Source: Cryptomeria japonica
Lineage: Eukaryota > Streptophyta > Pinopsida > Cupressales > Cupressaceae
DNA: 64,000 nt
Direction of reading: 5' to 3'
NCBI RefSeq assembly: GCF_030272615.1
Contig: NC_081406.1
Location: forward strand, 482,949,900-483,013,899
This document shows positions 25,080 through 36,978 of this stretch, one piece after another (position 1 is the stretch's first letter; every line of letters begins with the position of its first letter). Position numbers and translations under genes: made by a program. The notes under the pieces were generated by a model. That model was not told the DNA's origin and made no database searches. It worked only from the letters and a program-made list of their open reading frames with translations.

Positions 25080-27337
25080 ATTGCTCATAGACCGGGAATA
25101 CTCCTATGTCACTCCTCAAAGTCCAAATTTCTAGTGGTCTTATCACAAAATAAGACACACAAAACACTTCCTATTCCTAAGGTCAATTTCCAATGGCAAC
25201 AAACACAAGCCCGCACTTGGAATCTCATTCAACTCAAAAGTGCAACACCTAAAGGGATACTTTGTAATCTTGTATTTGCGAGAGAGGACAAGTAGGGGCC
25301 TTCAGGAGTGGAAGGATGACCCAATCACCCTCTCCCCACAAAGCTACATATAGCTTATGCAAAGTTGGGGATTCCTATCTCATATCAAGGGAGTCATAAG
25401 GTGAGTAACTTCAAGGTGCGATGCTACACCTTTGCACTGAGAGTGACACCAAAATCTCATTCAATAGGGTGGGTCTCTAAAATAAGGTTTTTAAGTCCTT
25501 GTTCGAGGACTTAAAGCTTTGCAAGTGCCCAAAAAGCCATTGAAGGATTTAACTAACCCTGCTTGGAGCCCAATACACCTCACATAAATGTGGGTACCTC
25601 CCCTTTCACATTGGCACTGTCAGCAAGGTACTCACCAGTTCAACCTTGGCTTTTGCCTTAATCTTTTATATAGCAGCCCAAAGGAAAAATTTCTTTGTGT
25701 CATTCCCCTTGAAGTGATCACTTCTCCAAAGGAAAACTCTCTAAAAAGAAAAAAAGAAGATGTTTAGTGATTTCTCTTAAACACCCAAGCTCCATAAAGG
25801 CAAGGGGAGAGAATAATTTCTCAAACACCTTAGGGTTCTACAACACAAAGTGTGCAAGTGCATAATACACTTCAAACAAGGGTTATTTTTAATGAACAAA
25901 ATTGAAATGTGAGCTATCCTATGAAATCACAAACACACACCTAGCTACCCCTGCAAACAAAAAGGATTGGTATTTTCAATAACCCCCAACTTACAAACGT
26001 AAATGTTAGAGTAAGATAATAACAACAAGTAATGAAAGGGGGGCCTTCGACAAACAAATAACAACTCTAAAAGCACAAGATACCTGCAAAACCACAAACG
26101 CAACAACACAAATCGGAAATGCATTAGGAGTTAGCACAAATGTATCAGGATAAAATTGTTTATGAGTAGAAATAACCGTATATGCACCAATAACTACCAT
26201 ATACATGACAAAAATATAAAACACATAAATACATAAAAACCTTTTTAAACTAGATATGTGCTGATATGAATCATAGTCACGCATGTATTTGGCACAAATG
26301 CAACATAAAACACCAAAAACATGTCAAAATAAAATTTATATAGAAAACCAAAAATGCAACAATATCTACCATATACATGCTAAAAATAACCGTAGATGCA
26401 ACAATGATGATTAGAAATGTGATAAGAATCAAAATTTGACAAAAGATATAGAAACACAATGAAAATTGCCAAAAATGTGGAATCAATAAAAAATCGATGC
26501 AAAATTTGGCCTACAAATTTGAAAACACTAAAAAATCAAAGAAAAATGTTAGAAACAAGGGACAAGAGTCCCAGTGGGCATGCCAAAATTAATATGCTAA
26601 ATTTGAACCCTATATTGCAAACCTTAGTTCTAACCACAAAACCCTAGATTTACAATGAAATTCAACAAAACATCAATGAAGAACCATCAAATATGAAAAA
26701 TTATAAAATAAACCAAATGATACCTTCACATGTTCAAATGGGTTTGATCTTCATTGTTCTCATATCTCCATTGATCTTGTTTTGATATGGTTGCTCTCAA
26801 ATTTTTATAGTTGCACAAGAGCTCAATGAAGAATGAATGTGGTTGTGATGATGTAGAATTGACTGTGATGATGTAGGCTAAAATAAATTTAGTAGAATGT
26901 AAGTATGGTCCAAGATTTGATATGAAATAGAGAGGAGGAAGCCTCTTTTATAGAGAGCATCCTAAAAATGGAGGGATAGGATTAAAAGGTGAGAAAAAAG
27001 ATGGCAAGTTAATATTGAAGGGTAGGTATAGGAAATAATAAAATAAAGGAAGTGGTTAAGATGGATAAGGGGTCACTTGTCATTTAGATAAATGGAAGGG
27101 GAAAAGGGAAAATGAATTAATTAAATAAATTGAAGAATTCATTTAATTAATGGAAGAAGGGCCACATAAATTAAACAAACAAAAATATTTATTTAAAATT
27201 GCATAGAAAAGGGGGTTAGAAAAGGTTTAGTGAATTAATTAAACAAACAAATATTTATTTAATTAATAGAAAAAAATATGATAATTAAAAATGAAAATAT
27301 TTATTTAATTAGACTAGGACAATTTTAGGTGTCAACA
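25080..27337 (-). repeat. Reverse-oriented LTR-like sequence, right end at 27337
   Basis: Read on the reverse strand it starts TGTTGACACCTAAAATTG, a start typical of long plant LTRs. An AT-rich U3 with ttaattaaat runs follows, and TATAAAAG at 26952-26945, about 390 bp in. Downstream is T-rich untranslated-looking sequence with imperfectly repeated 'catgtatatggta' phrases. The other end is not resolved: no PBS or matching target site was found, so the left coordinate is a guess. It could be a solo LTR or a truncated element. Confidence 0.45.
26945..26952 (-). promoter_or_regulatory. TATA box in the 27337-ended LTR
   Basis: Reverse-strand TATAAAAG lies about 390 bp inside the LTR-like start. 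The spacing agrees with a U3 region followed by a transcription start near 26915. Confidence 0.45.
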
Positions 27338-29183
27338 ATTCCAACTTGTAATGGAGCACCACTAAATGCTATCCCCTTTCCCTTAGAACTCCCACTAGAC
27401 TTTAATTAAAATCCATACAATATGTATAATTTTCTAGGCATCTCCTTCACTTTTGGAAGTTCTCCTACCATTTTAAACTAGTATGTTGTTAAAAGGATTG
27501 AGAAAAAATAGCATTTTGGATTTCTAACCTTTTTTTTTTGGTTGTGAAATTTTACATTTTCACTAAGGAACTTGTAGCCACTCATATATCCTATTTTTTA
27601 TTAGGCCTCATGTTACAATGCTACCTATGATATATTTACTAAGCATTTATAAAATTTCCTATACACAAATGGACAACAACCTTGTGACTTCCATCAAGTT
27701 CATTTTCAAATTCATTGTCCATCTTAGGACAAGGGTTTCATCAAGGTTTATTTTTGTTCATTATTAATAAACACTATGTGCTAGATGAGTCACTAGAACT
27801 ATTTCAGGTAGTGAGGTCTACAAAATTCTTCTCTAGCACTAATTAAGAAATTATCACCCTATGAAAAGCAATATTGGAAGGGGCTTAGTTTGCATCATTG
27901 TTTTTTATTTGATTCCATTTTAGATCAAAGGTTTGTTTGTTGATAAAAAAATTTAGAAATATTTTTAATGTTTTAGTTCTTTTCTCAAATGAGCTAGTGA
28001 TGGCTTTAGGACTAGTTTGTCCTTTAATAATTAGAACATATGGTGGCATTCCATCATAAATTCACCCAATTTGAACTGTAGAAAATATTATCTCTTCAAG
28101 AGATTTGATCACTTGGCTAGTATTCTAATATATTCCTGAAACATTCTCTCTAGCATTTTCCAAGCTCAATCTACAATTGGATCTATTATACTCTCCGCAC
28201 TCGGATTTCTAACTACCAAAAATTTAGCAAACCTGGTTAGAGCCTAAAATTGCTTTCTTTTTATCGTTCTTATATTAAGTTAGTGCTTGGTCAACAATGC
28301 TTTCTTATTGGCCTTTCTCAATCTAGATGTGCAACATTCAACTAAAATTTGTCATTAGAGTACACAAGTTATTCTTATCCTAAATCACAATCTATACAAT
28401 GTTGGGTTCATGGTCCTTTTGCTCTCTTCTAGCCTATTTTTATCTAGGAGAGTTGTTATCTTTGGGGATATAACCCCTTAGCTTACTTACATTCATAAAC
28501 TTCCACATTCTTGTAGACGAATCATTAGTTTTTAGCCATGAAAGCCTAGAAGCCATAATACATTTTCTTATGGGGATTTTGGTTACAATTTTCTTTAACC
28601 AAAAAGTTGACTACAGTCTCCTATATATACTTCTAGATTAAAGCTTAAGTAGAGCAGGTGGTTGTAGCTTTCTAGCATTTATAAAAATATCATGATCATC
28701 AGGGGTGTACCAAGTGCATTATTAGTCGAGTGTTGCTAGATGGGATTTAATACACAATACCTCCTTTTACTCATAAGCACAATTGTAGCACTTTTATAGC
28801 TATGTTGACTTCTCACCATTGTTGATGCAACACACTGGTTCATCTATTCTTGTGGGAAGGTGTCTAGATCTAGATAGGTCACAATCATGAATTTAACTCA
28901 GCAAAATTGAGAGTTTGATATTAGGATGGGGTCTTTTGATCCCCTTAAAATGTAGAATTGATTGGCATCACAAGATGAATGACTAACTCTAAATATACTA
29001 GATAAACATGTGAAACAAATGATTTGAAGAACTACTAATCTTTCCCAAACACATTGACTTATACTTCATCTATTTCTTTTATATTTTTTGTAAACATACA
29101 ATATTTAAACATAAATATAAAAACAACCACTTTTATTACAAAATTTCTAAAAATATATTTTTTAACTTTTAAAATCATTATTA

Positions 29184-29226
<43 letters not shown>

Positions 29227-29280
29227 GGTTTAAACTTTACCCATTGTACAATTAAATCCATAATTAAAAAAAAAAACACA
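27338..29280. other. Unassigned sequence, possible old coding remnant on the reverse strand
   Basis: No TE terminus or gene could be assigned. The reverse strand between about 28260 and 27960 reads as protein-like sequence in one frame, broken by several stops. Its parts include ALTRFAKFLVVRNPSAESII, WKMLERMFQEYIRILAK and LKDKLVLKPSLAHLRKEL. I do not recognise the family. An (AT)n run ends the region at 29188-29223. Confidence 0.3.
29188..29223. repeat. (AT)n microsatellite
   Basis: About 18 AT dinucleotides lie roughly 320 bp upstream of the kinase gene start codon. Confidence 0.9.
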
Positions 29281-29542
29281 AGAATGATGGAGAAGCGGTC
29301 CTCATCCTAAACCGGAGATGCCAATGCAAGCTACGTTAAGACGAATGCAAAACGTTAATAATCATTAATTTTAGATAGAATCGATATATTTCGACACCCA
29401 CTAGACCATGCAACATCGATGAAGTTACGAGGAAAGCATGCAAACAATCATACAAATGTTTCAGTTCTAGCTGTGAAGCCGGCTTTACCATTCTCTAATG
29501 AAGATCAAACCCACATTCTATTGAAGCATCACGACTGATTTA

Positions 29543-30412
29543 ATGGGCTGTTTGCATCCAGAAACAGAATCGCCAAAATCATCAGGAAAAACTTCCAAAA
29601 CCAGTGTGACAAATTACATGACTCAGGCTTATCCTCAAAACATGCCCTTTTGGATGAAAGCATTCCATAAAGTAGGTATTGAGAACGTGAACTTCTTCGG
29701 TAAAGTCATGGTTAATCTTCAAGAGATCAACGGTTTAAAAGAAAAGGTAATACATCTCTACTTTCAGAATTCTATTATCCTGATGATGAATGTGATTGAA
29801 AAGTTGCCACACCCAGGACTGCTGATCGCCCAGTAATGCTAATTTATCATTCAAATACAGGTGGTCGAGCTGGAAAGAGAGTTGCAAAAACAAGTAGAAT
29901 TAAAGGAGACATATCATTACAAAGCCATGAATCTTGAGAGAGATATTAGAAATCTGCAGAACATTGCCCAAGAGAACGGTTTTATTCATCTGATTGCAGG
30001 AAAGCCATCAATTGAAGATCCCCATGAAAGCATAGAAGAATCAGAAACGGAGCAGATTCCCACTTCTCCAACATCTTGCTTGCTCTCTCTGCATCAACAG
30101 GCTATACAAGAGGGCTGGCATATTAACGAGCATGAGGTAGCCCGTATTCATTTTAAATGACTAAGTTTTGTCTGCAGTTTGGGGAATTGTGAAGTTCTTG
30201 TTGGGTCAGAAGTGTAGTTAAGTTTGTTTCAGTTATATCTACTGAACCCACCATAAGAGAAGGATCAAAGCAGTAAAGATTAATTTTTGTAACAGATAGA
30301 GCTGCACGAGCAGATTGGAAAAGGGTCAACATCCGATATATTCAGAGGGACATGGAGAGGTTTAGATGTTGCAGTAAAGTGCATACGGCCTGAGTTTTTC
30401 GAGATGCACGAG
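29543..30412 (+). CDS. Raf/TKL-like protein kinase gene, first three exons
   Basis: Three exons join without a frame break: 29543-29746 (68 codons, donor AAAAG/GTAATA), 29861-30136 (92 codons, acceptor AATACAG, donor GAG/GTAGCC) and 30296-30412 (39 codons, acceptor GTAACAG, donor GAG/GTACAC). All junctions are phase 0. Exon 2 is a charged, probably coiled-coil segment (VVELERELQKQVELKETYHY). Exon 3 is a kinase N-lobe: IGKGSTSDIFRG is the glycine loop and GLDVAVK holds the ATP-anchoring lysine (30377-30379). The start codon is the first ATG of exon 1. The catalytic loop, DFG and C-lobe are not seen downstream. The gene therefore either continues past a very long intron or is a truncated copy. 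It most resembles plant Raf-like/TKL kinases; the exact subgroup and substrate are unknown. Confidence 0.75.
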
Positions 30413-30591
30413 GTACACTGTTTATCACCACGCCTATGCTTTTATGTACTCTCAACTACCACCTTGTTAATAGCTTAGGTGCTCACATGTACCCGTACCC
30501 ATATGCATCTAAATAGATTTTTTTCAAGTTATTCCTTTCCTTTTTTTTACTTGTGTACCTTAATAGACCCTTTTAATACATTGCCCCTCTC

Positions 30592-30905
30592 CCAATCATG
30601 GATCTTATTCTCCCTCTCTAGATGTATTTACTCTCTCAATCATTAATCTTGGTAGACATTTTCTAATCAATTTTTTCTTTCATATATTTTCTCTTTTAAT
30701 TACAATTTTTTAATAGATCTTTTCTAATCAATTTCCCTTCTCAATCATGAACTCTTAATAGAGATTTTCTAATCCTTTTCTTCTCTCCCAATCATAAATC
30801 TTAATAGAAATTTTTTAATCCATTTCTTCTTCTTCAATCATGAAACTTAATAGTAATTTTCTAGTCCATTTCTTCTCCCTCAATCATGAACCTTAATAGA
30901 CATTT
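30592..30905 (+). repeat. 46-47-bp tandem repeat downstream of kinase exon 3
   Basis: A pyrimidine-rich unit of the type 'caatcatgaacttaataga' plus 'ttttctaatccatttcttct' recurs, with starts at 30742, 30789, 30835 and 30881 (spacing 47, 46, 46). Older degenerate copies lie before these, from about 30592. It lies in the putative intron 3. Confidence 0.8.
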
Positions 30906-31149
30906 CCTTTTTATAAATTATTGTCTAAATTATTATTTATAAAATAATATTATGTATATTTACAAAAAAAATGTGTGCAGAAAAGTTTACACCTCTAGAG
31001 TCTACATGGGGGCAAAAGCCTCTAGCATAAAGTCATGAAATGAATATAGATTGTTAGTTAACTAAAACAATAATAAGGGGGGAGGAGGAGGATCTAAGTC
31101 GCTCAGTTTATCCCATACATTAATAAGGTGAGGCGTTTGTGGGAGGGTC
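30906..31149. other. AT-rich intronic-looking spacer
   Basis: No coding signal is present. A short A-run and a 'ggggggaggaggagg' phrase lie between the 46-bp repeats and the LINE remnant. Confidence 0.4.
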
Positions 31150-34100
31150 CCACCCATCAACATCTTTATCTTTCATTTTTCTTATGTAGCACATGTATAG
31201 GCAAAATAGTAAGAGCTATCCAAGGGAGGATCTTAGGAGTGAATCTACCAAGTACCTTGAGCAAAAAGATTCCATCCATGATGATATGCGTGAGAAGGTG
31301 AACAAGGCTTAGAGGAAGAGGGAGACATAGGAACTTTTGGCCACTACACATGGGGCATTGCCCCAATTTTTTAGGAGCACTTGCAAATGGCCCACCTCAA
31401 ATGAAACTTTGTTAGTTTGTACTTGAATCTACAATAAAAACATTGGAACAAATTATAGCTTTATTATAAAGAGAAACATGTTGATCAATAGGATAATTGA
31501 TAAAAAATGACAATTTTTTTTTTCTTTCCATATGTTGAAGAAAATCTCTCCCATAGAAACATGCCAAAATTCATTGAACTTGTGAGAAATGTGAGGCCAA
31601 TCCCCTAAACGAACCATGTGCCATTAAAAATATTCTAGTTTGAAGGGCTCAAATAAATAATGAATACAAGTCAAAATATTTTGGGCTCTAGGACATAGCC
31701 ATAATAGGTTCTTGAAAGACTTTGATTGCCCACAAAATGAGCAACGAGGGGTAAATAAATCTTAAATGATATAGCCTAAAACTAAAGAGAAAGCATTGGA
31801 AAATAATATACTAGGTAAGAAGAACCAATTAGTCTCTTGAACAACCAACCAAATGGTGTACAATTTGTGTTTTTAAACAAATATTGGTGATTGCAAATTT
31901 TAACCATTGATTTAGAGTGTGAACCCTGGGCAATTGGGGATAGAGCCAAAGATATCCTTGTTATAGTTGATAATTTTAGAAAGTGGTGTTTGGTTGTCAT
32001 TTGTAATCTTTTTATCAAGGTTTGCAAGAATTGATACCAATTTTGTGAATCATATCAACTAGAATTCACCATGATTATACCAAAAGTTTTATGGTCTTGA
32101 TTAGAAAGGTGAAACTTGGTTTTAGCTTCATTTTATGGAAAAAGACTCATGGTAGTTGTGTAGAATATATCTTGTATAATTCCAACTCCTTTCTTGTGAA
32201 ATCTCAATGCATGAACCCAAGGCAACAAGTTGCTAAAGGGAGAATGTGATCTTCTAAAATGGGGACCATCAAATAATCTTCTAATTAATGAAAAATCCAT
32301 TATAGAATCCAAAACCATTCTAGAGAAGGCAAGGCTTCATGGCTTCCCAGCCTCTCAAAATACCTTTTGCCACAGAAATAGCTTGCATCTGCATTGAGTA
32401 TTTCATGATGAGAAGGTTTTGTAACTTGATTCATTTTCAAGTAGGTCATCTGATAGGATGACCAAAAGTGATGCAATCCTATGAAAGAATTTTATAAGAT
32501 TTATTAGCCTAAAGGGCATAGATGATCCACTTGTGCAAGGAGCAAATTGACACCGGGTGGATAAATTCACCAAAGCTTTATATCTTGAGGGAGGCATAAA
32601 TTTTTTAGGCTACCCTATGAGATCCTCAATGATTCTCAAAGAATCCAAGTGAAAATCATGAAGTTTGTCCAACTTCATGCAATAGTCCTTAGAAGGTTCC
32701 TAGTATGAAGAATAATAAACATGAGTGGTTGCAAGAATCCTAGAACAAATCTAAAATTTATTAGCTAGGGTGAGGTGTTTGGTTATCTAGTAAGCTAGCT
32801 TCTCATATTCTAATGAGAATAACTTGCCATAATGATTTTTGAGAAGTTTGCAAATTAAAGGATATTTCAAAAAATATGAAAACTTCTCAGTGACCAATAT
32901 ATTTCTAATCATAAGAATTGAGCCAAGAAGGTGCAATGAGGAAAGATTATTCATAAAACTATGTAGGTTATGTTACTAAATGGCAGATCCAAAAGTTTTG
33001 AAAAAATCAATCTAGATACTTGAGGACCTATTTAATAATTTTCTCCTCCTCTATGACTATGAGAAAAGAATCATTCACAAAGTGGTAATTAACAACTCAA
33101 ATTGAGGAATTATGTAGGGATATACCTTTAACCAACTCTTGGGACATAGAGTGAGCTAAAAGGTAACCTAAGTCTTCAATGAAAAGCACATAGAGAGACA
33201 AAGGCAAGAGACAACATTGGTGAATGGACCTAGAAAGCCTTACAACATTAGATTGTTGACTGTAAATAGTAATGTAGATTGAGGCATCTACAAAGAGTAT
33301 GATAAATAATTAAATGAAGTGAAGCCCAAATACTAGATTCTTAAAGAATGGACAAGATGAAGGGTCATTCAAAAAAATTAATTTTGGGGATAAGATTTAT
33401 TTGATGAGAATTCCTATCCCATTCCATACCTTCCCAAACTACAATTACATTATCTAAAATATATCTAAATTTAATGAAATTTGTCTTTCTAGGCCTCATA
33501 ATTTGAGGAATGAGATGACATAATTTTAGAGCTAAGGCTTTGGAAATTCTTATAAAAGACATTGGACAAGGTGATATGTATCTAGTTACAAATATACACT
33601 AGATATCTAGACTTAGGTATGAATTTAATATTTATTTTTTTGATAAATTTTCCTAATGATTTGGATTGGAAGGATTCAAGTTAGACTATTTGTATGTACT
33701 CTCCAATACAATCTCAAATGGACTTATAAAATTCACAAGGGAAGTCATTATAAGTAGGGACCTTGTAACTGGTCATTATATGCATATCCTCCTTGAGGTC
33801 ACCAATATAGAACAATAAAACACAACAGGCTTGTTGAATAGAGGAAAGATGACAAGGAACAACTTGGAGGCACTCTTGTAAGGCTTGAGAATGTTTAGGA
33901 TAATATTTCTGAGTTGTAAAAACTTGCTCATATTGCTTGAAAAAATCCTACATAATATTTAAGAGTTCTTTGAGAACATTCTACCCATCTTTATTCTACT
34001 CGATGCAATACAAAGTATAGCAAGCTCTGAGATCTTCAAATAATTCCTTGGAATCTCTATCCCCAACCTTGATCAAGTAGAATTCGGCTCTGGTTTAAGA

Positions 34101-34450
34101 TCCTCTAATTGAATGGTTATTAGTGATTTTCTTGCGATGTTGAAGCTTTGCAACCCTAGCCTACAAATCAAGGGAAAAGGGGTTATATTCAAGAGTTATA
34201 GTAGACCTATAAAGCTCCAAGATTGTAGCCTCATATACATTGTGTCAAAATATGGTAAAATAGCATCCATAGGTGTAAAAGAAAATTGATAAACTTGTAC
34301 AACTAATGACTTTGTTTATTCAAGCAATCCAGCTAGTTAGTTGAGTGGGTTGGGCTTCTAATCTCTACACCTCCCTGATGAGGTATTCCCTCTTGCCACT
34401 AAATTTAAAATTTGTTGGGAGTGTGGTCTAACAAAGTGATATTTGACAAA
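31150..34450 (-). pseudogene. LINE (L1-type) ORF2 remnant: RT and zinc-binding region
   Basis: On the reverse strand several frames give recognisable non-LTR retrotransposon RT pieces in the right order. Near 33560-33365 comes ISKALALKLCHLIPQIMRP with RYILDNVIVVWEGMEW, the RT palm region before the usual 'DFEKAYD' block. Later come pieces of the thumb and a tail with CRSCGQSK...LWLCPRAQN (about 31700-31640), matching the zf-RVT zinc-binding region. Stops and frameshifts are dense, so the element is old and non-functional. No poly(A) tail or target duplication could be placed, and the N-terminal endonuclease was not identified, so both ends are approximate. Confidence 0.8.
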
Positions 34451-34817
34451 GTCTCCACTAAGAGAGAAAAAAACTTAACAAAGGAAAAAAGAGACTGTAG
34501 AAATCATCTCATGATCTAAGAATTTAAAAAGCATATAAAAAATATCCTATAAATTATTCCACATGTCTACCAATGGGAATAACTATGGTGTAAACCCATA
34601 ATAAGATGAAAAAGGTCCAATTTATTACGTATATGATACTATACCTCTCATTCACCAACTATCTAGTGTAAGTGTAAGATCTCATCTTTATCATATTCAA
34701 TCTCAACTATTGTAAAGTCACTAATCATAACCCAAGTGATGATAGTTAGTGAATTAGCAATCCATCATCACAAAAGAGATCTTTAAACATTATTGGGAGC
34801 TTAAAAATTTATAATAC
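34451..34817. other. Unassigned AT-rich spacer
   Basis: No domain or repeat is seen. It lies between the LINE remnant and the left breakpoint of the inferred inversion. Confidence 0.4.
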
Positions 34818-34827
34818 TAGAAGAATT

Positions 34828-35391
34828 TATAGCAGAACTGTATAATGCGAAGTATATGTAAGTAGATCATTTGTATGCGAATGTTATATCATGCAATGAT
34901 CTATAGATAGCTTGGAAAGCATTCTTGGAGGAGAAGAGATACCGGTAGTAGTGTTCAGGGTTTATGAACTGGTACAGAGCAGAGCTAGAACCAGAACTCT
35001 ATTTGGCATAGCAGATGCATTTTTGAGTTTAATTTTATTGTTTTAATTCAGCAGAAGCTTGTAGTCAGTGAGACTCTTTAGTGATGAGCAGTATGCTCTA
35101 GGCAGTGTGCCTTCCTGCATGTGCAAGCCCCCATTATATGTAATATCCTTTCATATGGCCAGTGAACTGATATTGTGGGTCACAAATCCCACCGTGGTTT
35201 TTCCTCTTTGAGGTTTTCCACGTATAAATTATGTGTGTTATGGTGTTCATTTATGTGGATGGTTTATTTGCTTCAATTTATATGTTTATTTGTTTACCAG
35301 TTTATATGTGTATGGTATAAAAGGATAAAATCTTGCATTACCAGTAGAACACTGATTCACCCCCCACTCTCAATGTTCTTGGATCCCAACA
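34828..35391 (+). repeat. Half of element F's 3' LTR, in inverted orientation
   Basis: It is the reverse complement of 41951-42393 joined to 52636-52754: 564 bp against 562 bp. It includes the accggtagtag/cctgaacac segments, the 'accgtggtttttcctc' block, 'actgattcacccccca' and the end ...GGATCCCAACA. The U3 half is absent here and found at 36641-36978. Confidence 0.85.
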
Positions 35392-35654
35392 GGATCAACC
35401 AAAATTCCTAACTCTGGGATACCGCAGTTGATGGGAACTCAATGGGACCTCAAAAGGTCATCATCCAAAGTTGTCCATGCTACATAATAACTTGTAACCA
35501 AAAACCGCAACACCTGAACTGCACATGCATATCCATATAATATCCAAAACATCCATGATGTCCATACTGATATCCGGACTTGCATACAGTGTCTGGTACA
35601 AAACCAAATGACTGGTTTGACATCAATCACAACATTATTCACATAAGTCTAATA
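35392..35654 (-). repeat. First 263 bp of element H's 5' LTR, inverted
   Basis: The reverse complement matches 57411-57672, the start of H's 3' LTR, through 'gtcatttggtt', 'gatgttttggatat', 'ggtgttgcg.tttttggtt' and 'gaccttttgagg'. The LTR start is mutated (TATTAGAC instead of TGTTAGAC). The adjoining five bases, reoriented, read CATTC against CATGC after H's 3' LTR, a likely target duplication with one change. Confidence 0.8.
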
Positions 35655-36478
35655 GAATGTGATATAACTTAATTTTTCCAACATGTGTTTTCAATGAAAA
35701 TTTGTTGAGAACAAGATTGAGTATTGTCCTTTGGTATCCCCCAATTTAAATCACCTTCCCAATATGTTGAATTTCCTCACTCAAATATTGAGACAAAATG
35801 AAAAAAGATTTTACATAGTTACAGAAAAAAAGAATTCTAACTTGGTGGTTCCTAGGCTAAATCCTAGACCAGCGCAGACAAACTAGCTACCAAGGCGTAG
35901 CTCAAAAATGTGTCAATCCCTTTAGAGAAGGGAAAGAAGTTATTCCACCTACTAGTAAGCCTTTTTCTAGGTCAAGATTTTCTTAAATGCCCTACACAAT
36001 AACAATTTTATCTTCTTAGTCATAAGTTATTATCCACTCTCTCCCTTAAATCTTAAACATATATGATGTTCTCACATATTTATTGGGTGGATAGAGGAGG
36101 GAGATTATGATACAAAAAATGAAGAATCTCAATTCCCAATATCCAATTATTTAGTTTCTCTTCAAAATAACTTTTTGAAAAATTGATACTCTTCTCTTAA
36201 AGAGTTGGACATAATGATGAAATATCTCTTGATTCTCATTAAGTAATTTTCTCTCTTATAATGCTTGAAGTCTTAAATTGACCTCCCTAGGAAATATTAA
36301 GTGTGTGACATTCTTTAAAAGCAATCAAATTCACATGTTCTCTATTTATAGAAAGTTAACATTATTGTTTTTTAACTTTTTGTTATTTGTCATGTTATTT
36401 GGCTAGCTAGCTCTATGTTTTATTATAATCACAATATTAGTTGTAGATGGGTTGTTATCTTTCTCTCTCCTAGGTGGA
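35655..36478. other. Pre-insertion flank of element H (inverted), no gene
   Basis: AT-rich sequence with no recognised coding or TE signature. By the inversion model it originally lay immediately left of element H. Confidence 0.5.
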
Positions 36479-36656
36479 TTCAATATGTTGTTATCATAGT
36501 TCTAAATTTATTAGTCATGTGATTTGAATCCTCTTAAATGTCAATAATCCTATGTCATATGATGGCAACATGTCAGTTCAATATGTTGTTATCATAGTTC
36601 TAAATTTATTAGTCATGTGATTTGAATCCTCTTAAATGTCGCATCCTATGTCATAT
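36479..36656. repeat. 98-bp-period tandem duplication over the inversion junction
   Basis: A 64-bp block beginning ttcaatatgttgttatcat occurs at 36479-36542 and 36577-36640, apparently identical. Both copies continue into 'atcctatgtcatat', which in the second copy is element F's LTR. The duplicated unit therefore spans the flank/LTR junction. Confidence 0.85.
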
Positions 36657-36978
36657 CTTGTATATCATATACAAAATGACCTAGCAGACTGACCTATATA
36701 CCCATTACAAACAATATGCCTTATGTCGGCTTACAATGTATTACAAAAGCTATTCAATGTCAGCCTCGACAATAATTATAAAATGATTTACTAAATAAAT
36801 CTTCCTTGATGTCAGCTTCCTTCAAGTACTGATGTTGGTGTCGGTGCCGATGTAATCTTGGATACTCCAATGCCAGTGTCTGTCGGTATATGCGTCCTAA
36901 TGCCGGTATATGACTTCCATCTAATCTTGTTACCATAAATGACAACAAAATCAATCCGATGAGTGTCAATTGCCAACA
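36641..36978 (-). repeat. Remaining half of element F's 3' LTR (U3 side)
   Basis: On the reverse strand it starts TGTTGGCAATTGACAC after the PPT and matches 53097-52768 of F's 5' LTR through 'cctagcag.ctgacctat' and 'ttatgtcggcttacaatg'. It stops at the breakpoint. The two F LTRs differ at roughly one site in twelve here, so F is clearly older than element E. Confidence 0.85.

Larger units (their letters stand above)
34818..36640. other. Inverted segment: left end of the H/F nest
   Basis: Reverse-complementing this segment puts three pieces back in register. H's flank is followed by the first 263 bp of H's 5' LTR. Then comes the TSD base run GATCC, and then the first 564 bp of F's 3' LTR, which continues directly into 36641-36978. 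The same 5-bp GATCC stands at F's other end (53098-53102). About 12 bp of F's LTR are missing at the right breakpoint. A later inversion explains all pieces with one event. Two independent truncated LTR insertions would need the matches to be coincidental. Confidence 0.8.

Noticed and set aside
34828-35391. Independent solo or truncated LTR insertion
   Set aside because: Its inner end matches the break in F's 3' LTR to within about 12 bp, and the neighbouring base run is F's target duplication. The inversion model explains both.
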